A model generated the notes under the pieces. It was not told the origin of the DNA. It did not search any database and saw nothing but the letters and a program-made list of their open reading frames with translations. From NCBI GenBank assembly GCA_036677425.1, contig JARFVT010000013.1, forward strand, positions 620,001-684,000: a stretch of 64,000 bases of DNA, in the 5' to 3' direction. This document shows, piece after piece, positions 1 to 7,872 of this stretch. A program made the position numbers and the translations under genes. Position 1 is the first letter of the stretch. Every line of letters starts with the position of its first letter. Source of the DNA: JARFVT01 sp036677425 (GTDB taxonomy: Bacteria > Pseudomonadota > Alphaproteobacteria > UBA8366 > Aestuariispiraceae).

Positions 1-1947
1 ATAATCACTGGATTATTGCATGACACCATCGAAGATACTGATGCAACATTTGAAGAAATTAGCGCTAAATTTGGTAAGGAAATCGGCGTTCTTGTCGATG
101 GGGTTACTAAATTAACCCAATTAGAATTACAAAATGCCCAAAGTCAACAAGCAGAGAATTTCCGTAAATTAGTACTTGCCATGTCGCGGGATATTCGCGT
201 TTTATTGGTAAAACTTGCCGATAGATTACATAATATGCGTACCTTGCATTTCATTAAGCGAGAGGAAAAACGCCGCCGCATATCGCGGGAAACAATGGAT
301 ATATATGTGCCATTGGCCGAACGCATTGGTATTCGCGATTGGAAAGAAGAATTAGAAGATTTAGCCTTCATCGATTTAAACCCTGATGCAAGAGCATCAA
401 TAATTAGCAGGCTTGCTTTTTTAAGCGAAGAAGGTGGTAATTTAATTAGCAGGGTAATTAATGAATTAACCAAAAAATTACAAAAAAATGGCATTACAGT
501 TGAAATTACGGGTCGTAAGAAAACTCCTTATTCTATTTGGCGAAAAATGCAAAGTCAAAATATTGGTTTTGAACAATTATCAGATATCATGGCATTTCGA
601 GTTGTTGTCGATAATATCGAAGATTGTTATAAGGCCTTGGGTTATATTCATGGTGAATATTCAATCGTTCCGGGGCGATTTAAAGATTATATTTCCCTGC
701 CAAAACCCAATGGTTACCAATCGATACATACGGGTGTTATTGGCCCTGAAAATCAAAGAATTGAAGTCCAAATACGTACAATAGAAATGCATTCAGTAGC
801 CGAACTTGGCGTGGCGGCGCATTGGCAATATAAGCAATCTGGCCCTAAGAATTTCGTTGCAGAAGGCAAGCAATATCGCTGGATGCGCGATATGTTGGAT
901 ATTTTATCCAATGCCGCAGGTCCGAATGAGTTTTTAGAACATACAAAGATGGAAATGTTTTCCGATCAGGTTTTTGTATTTACCCCGCATGGGGATTTAC
1001 ATGCATTGCCACGTGGTTCAACACCGGTTGATTTTGCCTATGCGGTGCATTCAGATATTGGCGATCATTGTGTTGCCGCCAAGGTTAATGGTCGAATTGT
1101 GCCATTACGTACGGAATTACGTAATGGTGATCAATTGGAAATATCCACATCAAAAAGTCAAACACCATCACCGGCATGGTCAAGCTTTGTCGTAACTGGC
1201 AAAGCGCGTGCGTCAATCAGGCGATTTATCAGGTCGCAACAGCGGGAACAATATATTAATTTAGGTCATGAAATATTAGATAAAATATTTAAATCATCGC
1301 AATATAAATTAAATGACAAAGCCCTTAAAGCCGTTATCGCCAGCTTTAATTCTGATACGATTGATGATTTATATGCTAAAATTGGTGAAGGTCAGATAAC
1401 TGGTTCTGATGTTCTTTATATTATTTTCCCAGCGGCAAAAGATAATGACAAAGGTAAAAAGCCATTAGAATTTAGGGCGAAAGATGCGGCGAAACATGCA
1501 ATTCCCATACGCGGTCTTATTCCTGACATGGCGGTTCATTATGCAAAATGTTGCCACCCTATACCCGGTGATCGTATCGTTGGCATTATTACAACCGGCA
1601 AGGGCGTTACCATTCATACAATAAGCTGCCATATGTTAGAGCAATTTGCCGATACACCTGCGCGTTGGATAGATGTTTCATGGGAAATGCAACAAGGCGA
1701 TAGTGCCAGTTTTACCAGCAGAATAAATACAGTTATTTCTAATAAACCTGGCAGCTTAGCCGCCATCACCATGGCAATTGGTCGCGAGGGTGGTAATATT
1801 ATTAATTTGCAATTCATAAGCCGTGGTCAAGATTTTTATGACCTTATGCTTGATATAGAAGTCAATGATGCACGCCAGTTAAGTAATATTATTGCGGGTC
1901 TTCGGGCAACGCCGATTGTTAATTCTGCAAGCAGGGTGCATGGCTAA
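1..1947 (+). CDS. rsh: Bifunctional (p)ppGpp synthetase/hydrolase (Rel/SpoT), 5' partial
   Basis: This enzyme makes and degrades the alarmone (p)ppGpp in the stringent response. The frame is open from base 1, so the start lies upstream; a TTG at 16 falls inside the HD hydrolase domain and is not the start. Visible in order are the hydrolase HD motif (LLHDTIEDT, residues 5-13 of the fragment) with a second conserved helix (KLADRLHNM, near 75), the synthetase domain with RFKDYI followed by PKPNGYQS (near 226), a TGS domain (about 324-355), a cysteine-containing segment (YAKCCHPIPGD, near 515) and a C-terminal ACT domain (about 570-645). RFKD rather than EFDD is the signature of bifunctional Rel/SpoT enzymes. 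About 648 residues are seen; full proteins usually have 700-740. acpS follows after 2 bases. pdxJ, which often sits between these genes in related bacteria, is absent. Confidence 0.96.
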   Translation: MITGLLHDTIEDTDATFEEISAKFGKEIGVLVDGVTKLTQLELQNAQSQQAENFRKLVLAMSRDIRVLLVKLADRLHNMRTLHFIKREEKRRRISRETMDIYVPLAERIGIRDWKEELEDLAFIDLNPDARASIISRLAFLSEEGGNLISRVINELTKKLQKNGITVEITGRKKTPYSIWRKMQSQNIGFEQLSDIMAFRVVVDNIEDCYKALGYIHGEYSIVPGRFKDYISLPKPNGYQSIHTGVIGPENQRIEVQIRTIEMHSVAELGVAAHWQYKQSGPKNFVAEGKQYRWMRDMLDILSNAAGPNEFLEHTKMEMFSDQVFVFTPHGDLHALPRGSTPVDFAYAVHSDIGDHCVAAKVNGRIVPLRTELRNGDQLEISTSKSQTPSPAWSSFVVTGKARASIRRFIRSQQREQYINLGHEILDKIFKSSQYKLNDKALKAVIASFNSDTIDDLYAKIGEGQITGSDVLYIIFPAAKDNDKGKKPLEFRAKDAAKHAIPIRGLIPDMAVHYAKCCHPIPGDRIVGIITTGKGVTIHTISCHMLEQFADTPARWIDVSWEMQQGDSASFTSRINTVISNKPGSLAAITMAIGREGGNIINLQFISRGQDFYDLMLDIEVNDARQLSNIIAGLRATPIVNSASRVHG

Positions 1948-1949
1948 TT

Positions 1950-2354
1950 ATGATATTGGGAATTGGTATTGATCTTTGTAATATTACACGTATTGAAAAT
2001 ATAATGGATAATTATAATAAGCGTTTTCTTAATCGTATTTATAGTATAGAAGAACAAAAAAGAGCCGATGGGAAAAAAGCCAAACGAACCTGTCGTTATG
2101 CCCAGATGTTTGCGGCAAAAGAGGCATGCGCAAAGGCGTTAGGTACAGGTTTAAGCGAAGGGGTGTCATGGCAAGATATACAAATTTCATCATTGCCAAA
2201 TGGTAAACCAGTGATAAATTTAATCGGCGGCGCAGAAATAAAAATCAATAGCATGATACCAGATGGCATGTTCGCACAAATTGATATTAGCCTAAGCGAT
2301 GAAAGTGGTTTAGCACAAGCAATGGTAATTATATCAGCGCGAATGGATATATAA
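1950..2354 (+). CDS. acpS: Holo-[acyl-carrier-protein] synthase
   Basis: It transfers 4'-phosphopantetheine from coenzyme A to a serine of acyl carrier protein and so activates fatty acid synthesis. The 134-residue length is normal for AcpS. The N-terminal GIGIDLCNITRIE carries the metal-binding aspartate, and FAAKEACAKALGTG near residue 60 carries the conserved glutamate and lysine. The ATG lies 2 bases after the rsh stop, so the two genes are probably translationally coupled. The following gap to lepB is about 70 bases and has no clear terminator. I see nothing odd. Confidence 0.95.
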   Translation: MILGIGIDLCNITRIENIMDNYNKRFLNRIYSIEEQKRADGKKAKRTCRYAQMFAAKEACAKALGTGLSEGVSWQDIQISSLPNGKPVINLIGGAEIKINSMIPDGMFAQIDISLSDESGLAQAMVIISARMDI

Positions 2355-2426
2355 TACTATATGACAGATAATATATGCAATGTTAATGTAAATTAAATAA
2401 CCATTAAAAATAATGAAGAAGAAAAT

Positions 2427-3266
2427 ATGCCAACTGATAATCAAGTTAACCATGACGCAAAAAATAATGATGGATCTATTATGAAACTATTGAAATCGGT
2501 AAAATTATTTATTTTAAATATTTTCGCAACTAGTAAAGATAACGGCGAAAGTTGGTTTGACACGCTAAAGACATTAACATGGGCTTTGCTGGTTGCCTTT
2601 GCAATTCGCAGCTTCCTTTTTGAACCATTTTATATTCCATCTGGTTCTATGTATCCAACTTTGATGGTTGGCGATTATATGTTTGTCAATAAAATGTCAT
2701 ATGGTTATAGCCGTTATAGCTTTCCATTTGCCGCTATTCCATTTGATGATAGAATATTGTCAAGCCAGCCAGAACAAGGCGATGTTGCGGTTTTTCGCCA
2801 TCCCGATAAAACAGAAATTGACTTTGTTAAACGCATAATTGGCATGCCAAATGATAAAATTCAGGTAATTTCAGGCATTTTGCATATTAATGATGTGGCA
2901 GTAAAACGTAAAAGAATTGAAGATTATTTATATAATCCAGAATTTCCAAATGCAAAAACTATACGCCAATATCGCGAGACTTTACCAAATGGGGTGGTGG
3001 ATAATATTTTGGAAACCAGCGGTGATAACGGTTATTATGACAATACACGGCAATTCATTGTGCCTGATGGGCATTATTTCGTCATGGGCGATAACCGTGA
3101 TAATTCCAATGATAGCCGTGGCGATGTAAGATTCGTACCCGTGGCAAATTTCATCGGCAAAGCATCATTTTTCTTCTATTCGGTCGATGGCACGGTTAGC
3201 TTGTTTAACCCGCTTACTTGGCCTTCGGCAATTCGTTTTTCAAGGTTCTTCAATGGTATCGAGTAA
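2427..3266 (+). CDS. lepB: Signal peptidase I
   Basis: It cleaves signal peptides from exported preproteins at the periplasmic face of the inner membrane. The 279-residue protein has a cytoplasmic N-terminal stretch of about 45 residues, one transmembrane segment (about 47-66), then the catalytic Ser74 in PSGSMYP and the general-base Lys135 in DFVKRIIGMPND, followed by the family motif MGDNRDNSNDSR near residue 220. The start at 2427 is supported by the purine-rich stretch gaagaagaaa just upstream. The last 14 bases overlap rnc. The lepB-rnc-era order is the widespread bacterial arrangement. Confidence 0.96.
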   Translation: MPTDNQVNHDAKNNDGSIMKLLKSVKLFILNIFATSKDNGESWFDTLKTLTWALLVAFAIRSFLFEPFYIPSGSMYPTLMVGDYMFVNKMSYGYSRYSFPFAAIPFDDRILSSQPEQGDVAVFRHPDKTEIDFVKRIIGMPNDKIQVISGILHINDVAVKRKRIEDYLYNPEFPNAKTIRQYRETLPNGVVDNILETSGDNGYYDNTRQFIVPDGHYFVMGDNRDNSNDSRGDVRFVPVANFIGKASFFFYSVDGTVSLFNPLTWPSAIRFSRFFNGIE

Positions 3267-3963
3267 TGATAGCCATATAAATCTTGATATTGATGCGGTT
3301 GAAAAGCTTATTGACCATAAATTTAATAATCAAACATTGATTATAGAAGCATTAACCCATCGCAGCGTTAGCCACGGTAAAACTCACGGCTATGAAAGAT
3401 TAGAATTTCTTGGTGATAGAATATTGGGGTTATTAATTGCCGATTTATTATTTGCAAAATTCCCCGATGAACCAGAAGGCGCATTGTCTCGGCGTTTTAA
3501 TGATTTAGTGCGACAAGAAACATTAGCTGATATTGCTGCATCAATCGGCCTTAAAGATCATATATTACTTGGCAAGGCAGAGCGTTTGGCAGCATCATTT
3601 GATAACCCCGCAATCGTTTCTGATATATGCGAATCAATTATCGCCGCAATATATTTGGATGCGGGGATTGAGGCCGCAAGCAAATTTATTAACCACCATT
3701 GGCAGCAACGATTAATCGAAACATTGCAACCACCAAAAGATGCTAAATCATCATTGCAAGAATGGGCGATGGCGCATAAATTACCCATTCCAACATATAT
3801 GGAAATCAAACGAGATGGGCCAGATCATGCGCCTATTTTCACTATCGAAGTAACAATTAAAGACAAGCCGCCCGAACAGGCCAAGGCCGCATCAAAACGT
3901 TTAGCCGAACAAAATGCGGCAGAAATTATTTTAAGAAAGTTAACTGGCAATGCCAAAAGATAA
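3253..3963 (+). CDS. rnc: Ribonuclease III
   Basis: This double-strand-specific endoribonuclease processes rRNA precursors and some mRNAs. The catalytic domain shows the signature ERLEFLGDRILG near residue 48, and a double-stranded RNA binding domain fills the C-terminal third, beginning near KSSLQEWAMAHK. I chose ATG 3253, giving 236 residues and matching the family N-terminus. An earlier in-frame start at 3187 would add residues that are only lepB read in another frame. It overlaps lepB by 14 bases upstream and era by 14 bases downstream, which suggests coupled translation. Confidence 0.95.
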   Translation: MVSSNDSHINLDIDAVEKLIDHKFNNQTLIIEALTHRSVSHGKTHGYERLEFLGDRILGLLIADLLFAKFPDEPEGALSRRFNDLVRQETLADIAASIGLKDHILLGKAERLAASFDNPAIVSDICESIIAAIYLDAGIEAASKFINHHWQQRLIETLQPPKDAKSSLQEWAMAHKLPIPTYMEIKRDGPDHAPIFTIEVTIKDKPPEQAKAASKRLAEQNAAEIILRKLTGNAKR

Positions 3964-4867
3964 TAATGAAATAACTAACAGCAGATCAGGCTTCGTCGCA
4001 TTAATTGGCGCACCAAATGCCGGTAAATCAACCCTGTTAAACCATATGGTCGGCACTAAGATATCGATTGTTACGCACAAGGTTCAAACCACGCGGGCAA
4101 GGGTGATTGGCGTTACCATCGCCAATGACACGCAAATTGCCTTCATCGATACACCAGGAATTTTTAAACCAAAACGCAGGCTTGACCGCGCCATGGTTGC
4201 GGCTGCGTGGAGCGGTGTTTCTGATGCGGATGAGGTGGTGTTATTAATCGATGCAACCGTTGCATTTAATGATGAAAATATGGCGATAATCAATTCCTTA
4301 AATGAACATAATCGCAAAGTTATTCTGGCGATTAATAAAATCGATTTAATCAAACGCGATGGCTTATTAAAAATTGCTGAAAAGTTAAATGATATGGGTT
4401 GTTTCAGTGATGTTTTCATGATTTCAGCAACCAGAGGCAACGGCACCGATGATTTATTAAGATTATTGGCAGACACAATGCCAGAAGGCCATTGGCTTTT
4501 CCCCGAAGAACAATTAACCGACATGCCGCAAATGTTATTAGCAGCAGAGGTAACGCGGGAAAAATTATATATTAACGTACATCAAGAATTGCCGTACGCG
4601 TTGAGCGTTGAAACAGATACATGGGAAAATTTTAAAGACGGTAGTATTAAAATTGAACAAACAATATACGTACGCCGCGATAGCCAAAAATCAATCATAC
4701 TTGGCAAGGGCGGACAAAAAATAAAAACTATTGGTGCTGCGGCAAGAATTGAACTGGAAGAAATATTCTCAACTAGAATTCATTTAATGCTTTTCGTTAA
4801 GGTCAAACAAGGCTGGCAAGACGACCCGAGCCATTATAATATTTGGAATCTTGACTTTAATGCTTAA
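3950..4867 (+). CDS. era: GTPase Era
   Basis: Era is an essential GTPase that binds the 3' end of 16S rRNA and assists small-subunit maturation. The 305-residue protein has a G1 loop GAPNAGKST (near 20), G3 DTPG (near 69), G4 NKID (near 130) and a C-terminal KH domain with ILGKGGQKIKTIG (near 258). It is the last gene of the rsh-acpS-lepB-rnc-era run and overlaps rnc by 14 bases. No dedicated terminator precedes the repeat region that starts 13 bases downstream; those repeats contain T-rich hairpins that could end transcription. Confidence 0.96.
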   Translation: MPKDNNEITNSRSGFVALIGAPNAGKSTLLNHMVGTKISIVTHKVQTTRARVIGVTIANDTQIAFIDTPGIFKPKRRLDRAMVAAAWSGVSDADEVVLLIDATVAFNDENMAIINSLNEHNRKVILAINKIDLIKRDGLLKIAEKLNDMGCFSDVFMISATRGNGTDDLLRLLADTMPEGHWLFPEEQLTDMPQMLLAAEVTREKLYINVHQELPYALSVETDTWENFKDGSIKIEQTIYVRRDSQKSIILGKGGQKIKTIGAAARIELEEIFSTRIHLMLFVKVKQGWQDDPSHYNIWNLDFNA

Positions 4868-4880
4868 GGTTGTTTTATTT

Positions 4881-5230
4881 TACGCCTAACGGCGGCGGGC
4901 ATTCGCCCTCTTTTTCTATATACGCCTAACGGCGGCGGGCAGTCGCCCTCTTTTTCTATATACGCCTAACGGCGGCGGGCAGTCACCCTTACAATCACTT
5001 CGTGATTGGTTGAAGCTTACTTTTGGCACTCTGTGATTGGTGGGAGTTACTGTACCATTTGCGTATATTGCGCTAGCAAATCCCGAGCAACGAAGTTGCG
5101 ACGACGTGTTTGCGTAAAATAGAAAAGAATCAAATCCCGAGCAACGAAGTTGCGACGACATGTTGCGTAAAATAGAAAAGAATCAAACCCCGAGCAACGA
5201 AATTGCAACGATGGTTTGCGGATAAAAAAA
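4881..5230. repeat. Left arm of inverted, hairpin-rich repeat array flanking a GNAT gene
   Basis: This gene-free stretch is made of repeats. It starts with 40-base direct repeats at 4881, 4921 and 4961 (the third partial), each beginning tacgcctaacggcggcgggc and holding a short GC hairpin followed by a T run. A hairpin aatcac-ttc-gtgatt follows at about 4993-5007, then about 60 bases of linker. Three direct repeats of about 54 bases start at 5077, 5131 and 5184, each with the hairpin gcaac-gaa-gttgc or a close variant. Read outward from the acetyltransferase gene, the same module order recurs on the other side at 5809-5995. The GC-rich units contrast with the AT-rich surroundings. Small ORFs across the array are repeat read-through and not genes. 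Confidence 0.9.
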
Positions 5231-5770
5231 TTACCAATATTCTTGTTTTTGAAGTGCCGCAACACAATATGAATTTCCAGAAATTTTCTTAATTTTATCA
5301 ATAACTAATGACTGGCATAGCCAGCCTTCTGGATATGTTAATTTTAATGGAGCTTTTATTATGCTTTCATTAATCACCTGAAATCCAACCTTGCAATAAA
5401 ATTTAGGATCGCCATAGGTGAATAATAATTCAATATGGCTCTCTTTTAAGCTATTAATGCCATAATTGATTAATTTTTGACCAACTCCTTGTCGATGATA
5501 TTTTGTATCTATTGCCACAGGTGATATAATAAATGCAATAACATCTCTTTTTTCAAATGTTACTCTTGAAAAAATAATGCTACAAATGATTTTTTTACCT
5601 TCAGTATCAATAAAAACATTAAAATCATTTTTATTGCTATTTGTCATTAAATCATAAGCTAAATTTCCTATTACCAAGCCTTCTGATTCACCTTCTGAAT
5701 CTGAAAATACATTGGTAAATAATTGCCTTATCTCTTCAATATCATTTGTGCTATATTCTAAAAATTTCAT
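5231..5770 (-). CDS. GNAT-family N-acetyltransferase
   Basis: It is predicted to move an acetyl group from acetyl-CoA to an amine; the substrate is unknown. The 179-residue protein has the GNAT core: a beta strand ending in ISPVAID, then the acetyl-CoA pyrophosphate-binding motif A YHRQGVGQKL (near residues 90-99), and a downstream YGDPKFYCKVGF segment typical of the YhbS-like (COG3153) branch. The gene is alone and is enclosed by inverted repeat arrays ending 1 base past its stop and starting about 40 bases before its start. Its promoter must therefore lie in or beside the right arm. It looks like a cargo gene, possibly horizontally acquired, and its codon usage is strongly AT-rich. Confidence 0.85.
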   Translation of the reverse strand: MKFLEYSTNDIEEIRQLFTNVFSDSEGESEGLVIGNLAYDLMTNSNKNDFNVFIDTEGKKIICSIIFSRVTFEKRDVIAFIISPVAIDTKYHRQGVGQKLINYGINSLKESHIELLFTYGDPKFYCKVGFQVINESIIKAPLKLTYPEGWLCQSLVIDKIKKISGNSYCVAALQKQEYW

Positions 5771-5808
5771 TAATCACCATATTTTAATTTTGGTTGTTTT
5801 TACTCATA

Positions 5809-5995
5809 TTTACGCAACATGTCGTCGTGGCTTACGCCACTCGGGATTTGCTTAGAACTATATACGCTAACCATACAGTAATCACCAACCAATCACGGAG
5901 TGATTGTAAGGGCGACTGCCCGCCGCCGTTAGGCGTAAAACAGGAAAAAGTAAGGGCGACTGCCCGCCGCCGTTAGGCGTAAAATAGGAAAAGAA
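5809..5995. repeat. Right arm of inverted, hairpin-rich repeat array
   Basis: This arm is the reverse complement, module by module, of the array at 4881-5230. From the gene outward it holds tttacgcaacatgtcgtcg, then a hairpin gtggc-gtaa-gccac, then tcgggatttgct, a linker with tacagtaa, the hairpin aatcac-gga-gtgatt (5891-5905), and two 44-base-period units starting at 5908 and 5952 that contain gactgcccgccgccgtt and end in taggcgtaaaa. Two hairpin stems or loops differ from the left arm yet still pair, which suggests that folding is maintained. It ends just before the rpsI terminator. Confidence 0.88.
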
Positions 5996-6003
5996 GTTAT
6001 CAT

Positions 6004-6036
6004 AAAAAAAGGGCTGCCAAAATAGCAACCCTTTGA
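6004..6036 (-). terminator. Intrinsic terminator after rpsI
   Basis: On the minus strand, downstream of the rpsI stop, aaagggttgc pairs with gcagcccttt (one G-U pair) around a 7-base loop, followed by a run of T. It ends the rplM-rpsI transcript and separates it from the repeat-flanked acetyltransferase locus. Confidence 0.85.
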
Positions 6037-6059
6037 AAAATAATTTTTTAATTTTACAA

Positions 6060-6599
6060 TTAACGTTTAGAGAATTGGAAGCTTTTACGCGCTTTTGCTC
6101 TACCGTATTTTTTACGTTCAACAACACGTGAATCCCTAGTAACAAAGCCTTTGGCTTTTAATGCAGGGCGCAATGTTGGTTCATAATATATTAATGCCTT
6201 GGTGATGCCGTGGCGAACTGCGCCCGCTTGACCAGAAAGACCGCCGCCTTTGACCGTACAAGTAACTTCAAATTGATCGATTCTTTCGGCGACTTCAAAT
6301 GCTTGACGAATGATCATTTGTAAAACAGGGCGGGCAAAATATTTATTTAATTCTTTGCCATTAACGATCATTTTACCGCTGCCTTGTTTTATCCAAACAC
6401 GGGCAACAGCACCTTTACGTTTGCCCGTTGCATAAGCACGACCAAGATCATCGATTTTAGGTTCAATCGGTGCAACCTCAACCGCAGTTGCGACAACATC
6501 ATTTGTTGTAACTGGCGCATCAGCAGGAGCTGCCGCTGCTGCAATAGATACCGCATCGCATAATTGTGATAAATCAGTTAATGTTTTTTCATCAGCCAT
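6060..6599 (-). CDS. rpsI: 30S ribosomal protein S9
   Basis: S9 sits in the head of the small subunit, and its C-terminal tail reaches the P-site tRNA. The 179-residue product has the conserved core from GRAYATGKRKGAVARVW (about 48-64) to the invariant basic ending FQFSKR. It is about 50 residues longer than E. coli S9 because of an alanine- and valine-rich N-terminal extension; longer S9 N-termini occur in alphaproteobacteria. Its ATG overlaps the rplM stop by one base, so the genes are coupled. Confidence 0.97.
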   Translation of the reverse strand: MADEKTLTDLSQLCDAVSIAAAAAPADAPVTTNDVVATAVEVAPIEPKIDDLGRAYATGKRKGAVARVWIKQGSGKMIVNGKELNKYFARPVLQMIIRQAFEVAERIDQFEVTCTVKGGGLSGQAGAVRHGITKALIYYEPTLRPALKAKGFVTRDSRVVERKKYGRAKARKSFQFSKR

Positions 6600-7066
6600 T
6601 ATGAAATCCTCCGCTTGTTTTTAGCATTCATACTAGCAATATCAAGTTTGACTGGTGTTTGTGCTTCATGTGGATGTTCTGAGCCAGCAAAAACTTTTAA
6701 ATTACGCAATTGCTGCCGACCAAGTGGGCCAGTTGGAATCATACGTTCAATAGCTTTTTTAACGCTAGGTTCAGGGAATTTACCGCTTAATCTCTGTCCC
6801 GCTGTGCGCTGTTTATTTCCGCCCGGATGACCAGTATGCCATTCAGATGTCTTATCGCGGAATTTTGTGCCAGTACGTTTTATTTTTGCCGCATTAATTA
6901 CGACAACATAATCGCCGCAATCCATATGTGGTGTATATTTGGGTTTATGTTTACCGCGTAGGATTTTAGCGATTTCCGCTGCCATACGCCCTAAAACAAG
7001 ATCTTCCGCATCGACAATAAACCATTTCTTGTCAATTTCAGAAGTTTTCATCGAGTAGGTAGTCAT
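6599..7066 (-). CDS. rplM: 50S ribosomal protein L13
   Basis: L13 is an early-assembly protein of the large subunit. The 155-residue product aligns with the family from MTTYSMKTSEIDKKW through VDAEDLVLGRMA to the C-terminus. The start at 7066 is chosen because it matches the family N-terminus and has gagaaggc immediately upstream; an ATG 21 bases earlier is possible but less likely. It forms the standard rplM-rpsI operon. The 237 bases upstream hold the promoter region and no gene that I can see. Confidence 0.96.
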   Translation of the reverse strand: MTTYSMKTSEIDKKWFIVDAEDLVLGRMAAEIAKILRGKHKPKYTPHMDCGDYVVVINAAKIKRTGTKFRDKTSEWHTGHPGGNKQRTAGQRLSGKFPEPSVKKAIERMIPTGPLGRQQLRNLKVFAGSEHPHEAQTPVKLDIASMNAKNKRRIS

Positions 7067-7303
7067 TGCCTTCTCGCTTCCTTTCAAAATTAGATTTTAA
7101 AAACTGATATTAGAAATTTTTATAACAACCGCAAAAGCCATATTAATATCAGCTAAAAATTGGTGATTTAAAAACTTGAGGCTGTTTTAATAGTTATGAC
7201 AAACACAGTCAAACAAAATCGACATGATAAATATCAATTAAATCAATCGCTTATCATATACGTACTATAATACCACATAGATAAGCCCATATAAACATGT
7301 GAT

Positions 7304-7822
7304 TCATTGATTTTGCTCCATATATTGCTTTATATATTTTTCTGGTGGGATCGAATATGTACCAGATACATGGGCGCAGGGTTCTACATAGCCTTCGCAA
7401 TTATCAGCATCGCCTTCGCAATTATCCATATCGCCTTCGCAATATAAAAAACAATCGCCAACGCATAATGTCTTGCCAATTTTTATCAGGCGGCTTTTAC
7501 ATATAATATGGCTGTTGGCTGGTTTACGTAGAAAATTAATATTCATGCTGGTCGTTACCGCAAGCGGTATAGGGCCAATTGCCGCCATCACCGCAAGCCA
7601 CATGGAATAATCGGCCAAGGCAAACATGGCGGGGCCGCAAATAGTGCCACCTGGTCTTGTATGTTTAACATCATAAGGTAATTTTACCACGCAAGCAGCA
7701 TAGGAAATATCGATAGTTTCAAAATTATAATATTCGGCAAATGGCGCGTCTTTATGTTTTATTTTTTCAAATTGTGCCAAAGTTATTTTAGCCAAACTTG
7801 TTTGTATTTTTTTACTTTCCAT
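7304..7822 (-). CDS. PaaI-family hotdog thioesterase
   Basis: It is predicted to hydrolyse acyl-CoA thioesters, and the acyl group is unknown. The 172-residue protein has the hotdog core of the PaaI/YbgC type: a central helix region with RPGGTICGPAMFALAD (about 53-68), followed by strands ending in TTSMNINFLRKPA. Near the C-terminus is an unusual loop made of three imperfect 7-residue repeats (CEGDMDN, CEGDADN, CEGYVEP; about 130-150), encoded by a 21-base tandem repeat at about 7387-7445. It is divergent from the crotonase gene that follows, so the two may share regulation and a lipid-related role. Confidence 0.8.
   Translation of the reverse strand: MESKKIQTSLAKITLAQFEKIKHKDAPFAEYYNFETIDISYAACVVKLPYDVKHTRPGGTICGPAMFALADYSMWLAVMAAIGPIPLAVTTSMNINFLRKPANSHIICKSRLIKIGKTLCVGDCFLYCEGDMDNCEGDADNCEGYVEPCAHVSGTYSIPPEKYIKQYMEQNQ
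7387..7445. repeat. 21-base tandem repeat inside the thioesterase gene
   Basis: Three copies of a 21-base unit containing cgccttcgcaatta lie in frame and expand a cysteine/acid-rich loop by 7 residues per copy. Confidence 0.8.
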
Positions 7823-7872
7823 ATTACCCTGCCTTAATGTTTATTTTTTTAAAAAACTATGTTAGGAAAATC

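Noticed and set aside
3187..3252. Longer N-terminus for RNase III
   Set aside because: The extra residues are lepB sequence in another frame and do not match the family start.
4881..5219. Repeat array as a CRISPR
   Set aside because: Units are adjacent or separated by conserved, not variable, sequence; there are no spacers and no cas genes.
4916..5301. Small minus-strand ORFs across the left repeat array
   Set aside because: They are read-through of the repeats (recurring SQLRCSGF-type peptides), have no ribosome sites and change with each repeat.
5794..6145. ORFs in the right repeat arm and across the rpsI terminator
   Set aside because: Same repeat-derived peptides; they overlap a terminator and rpsI.
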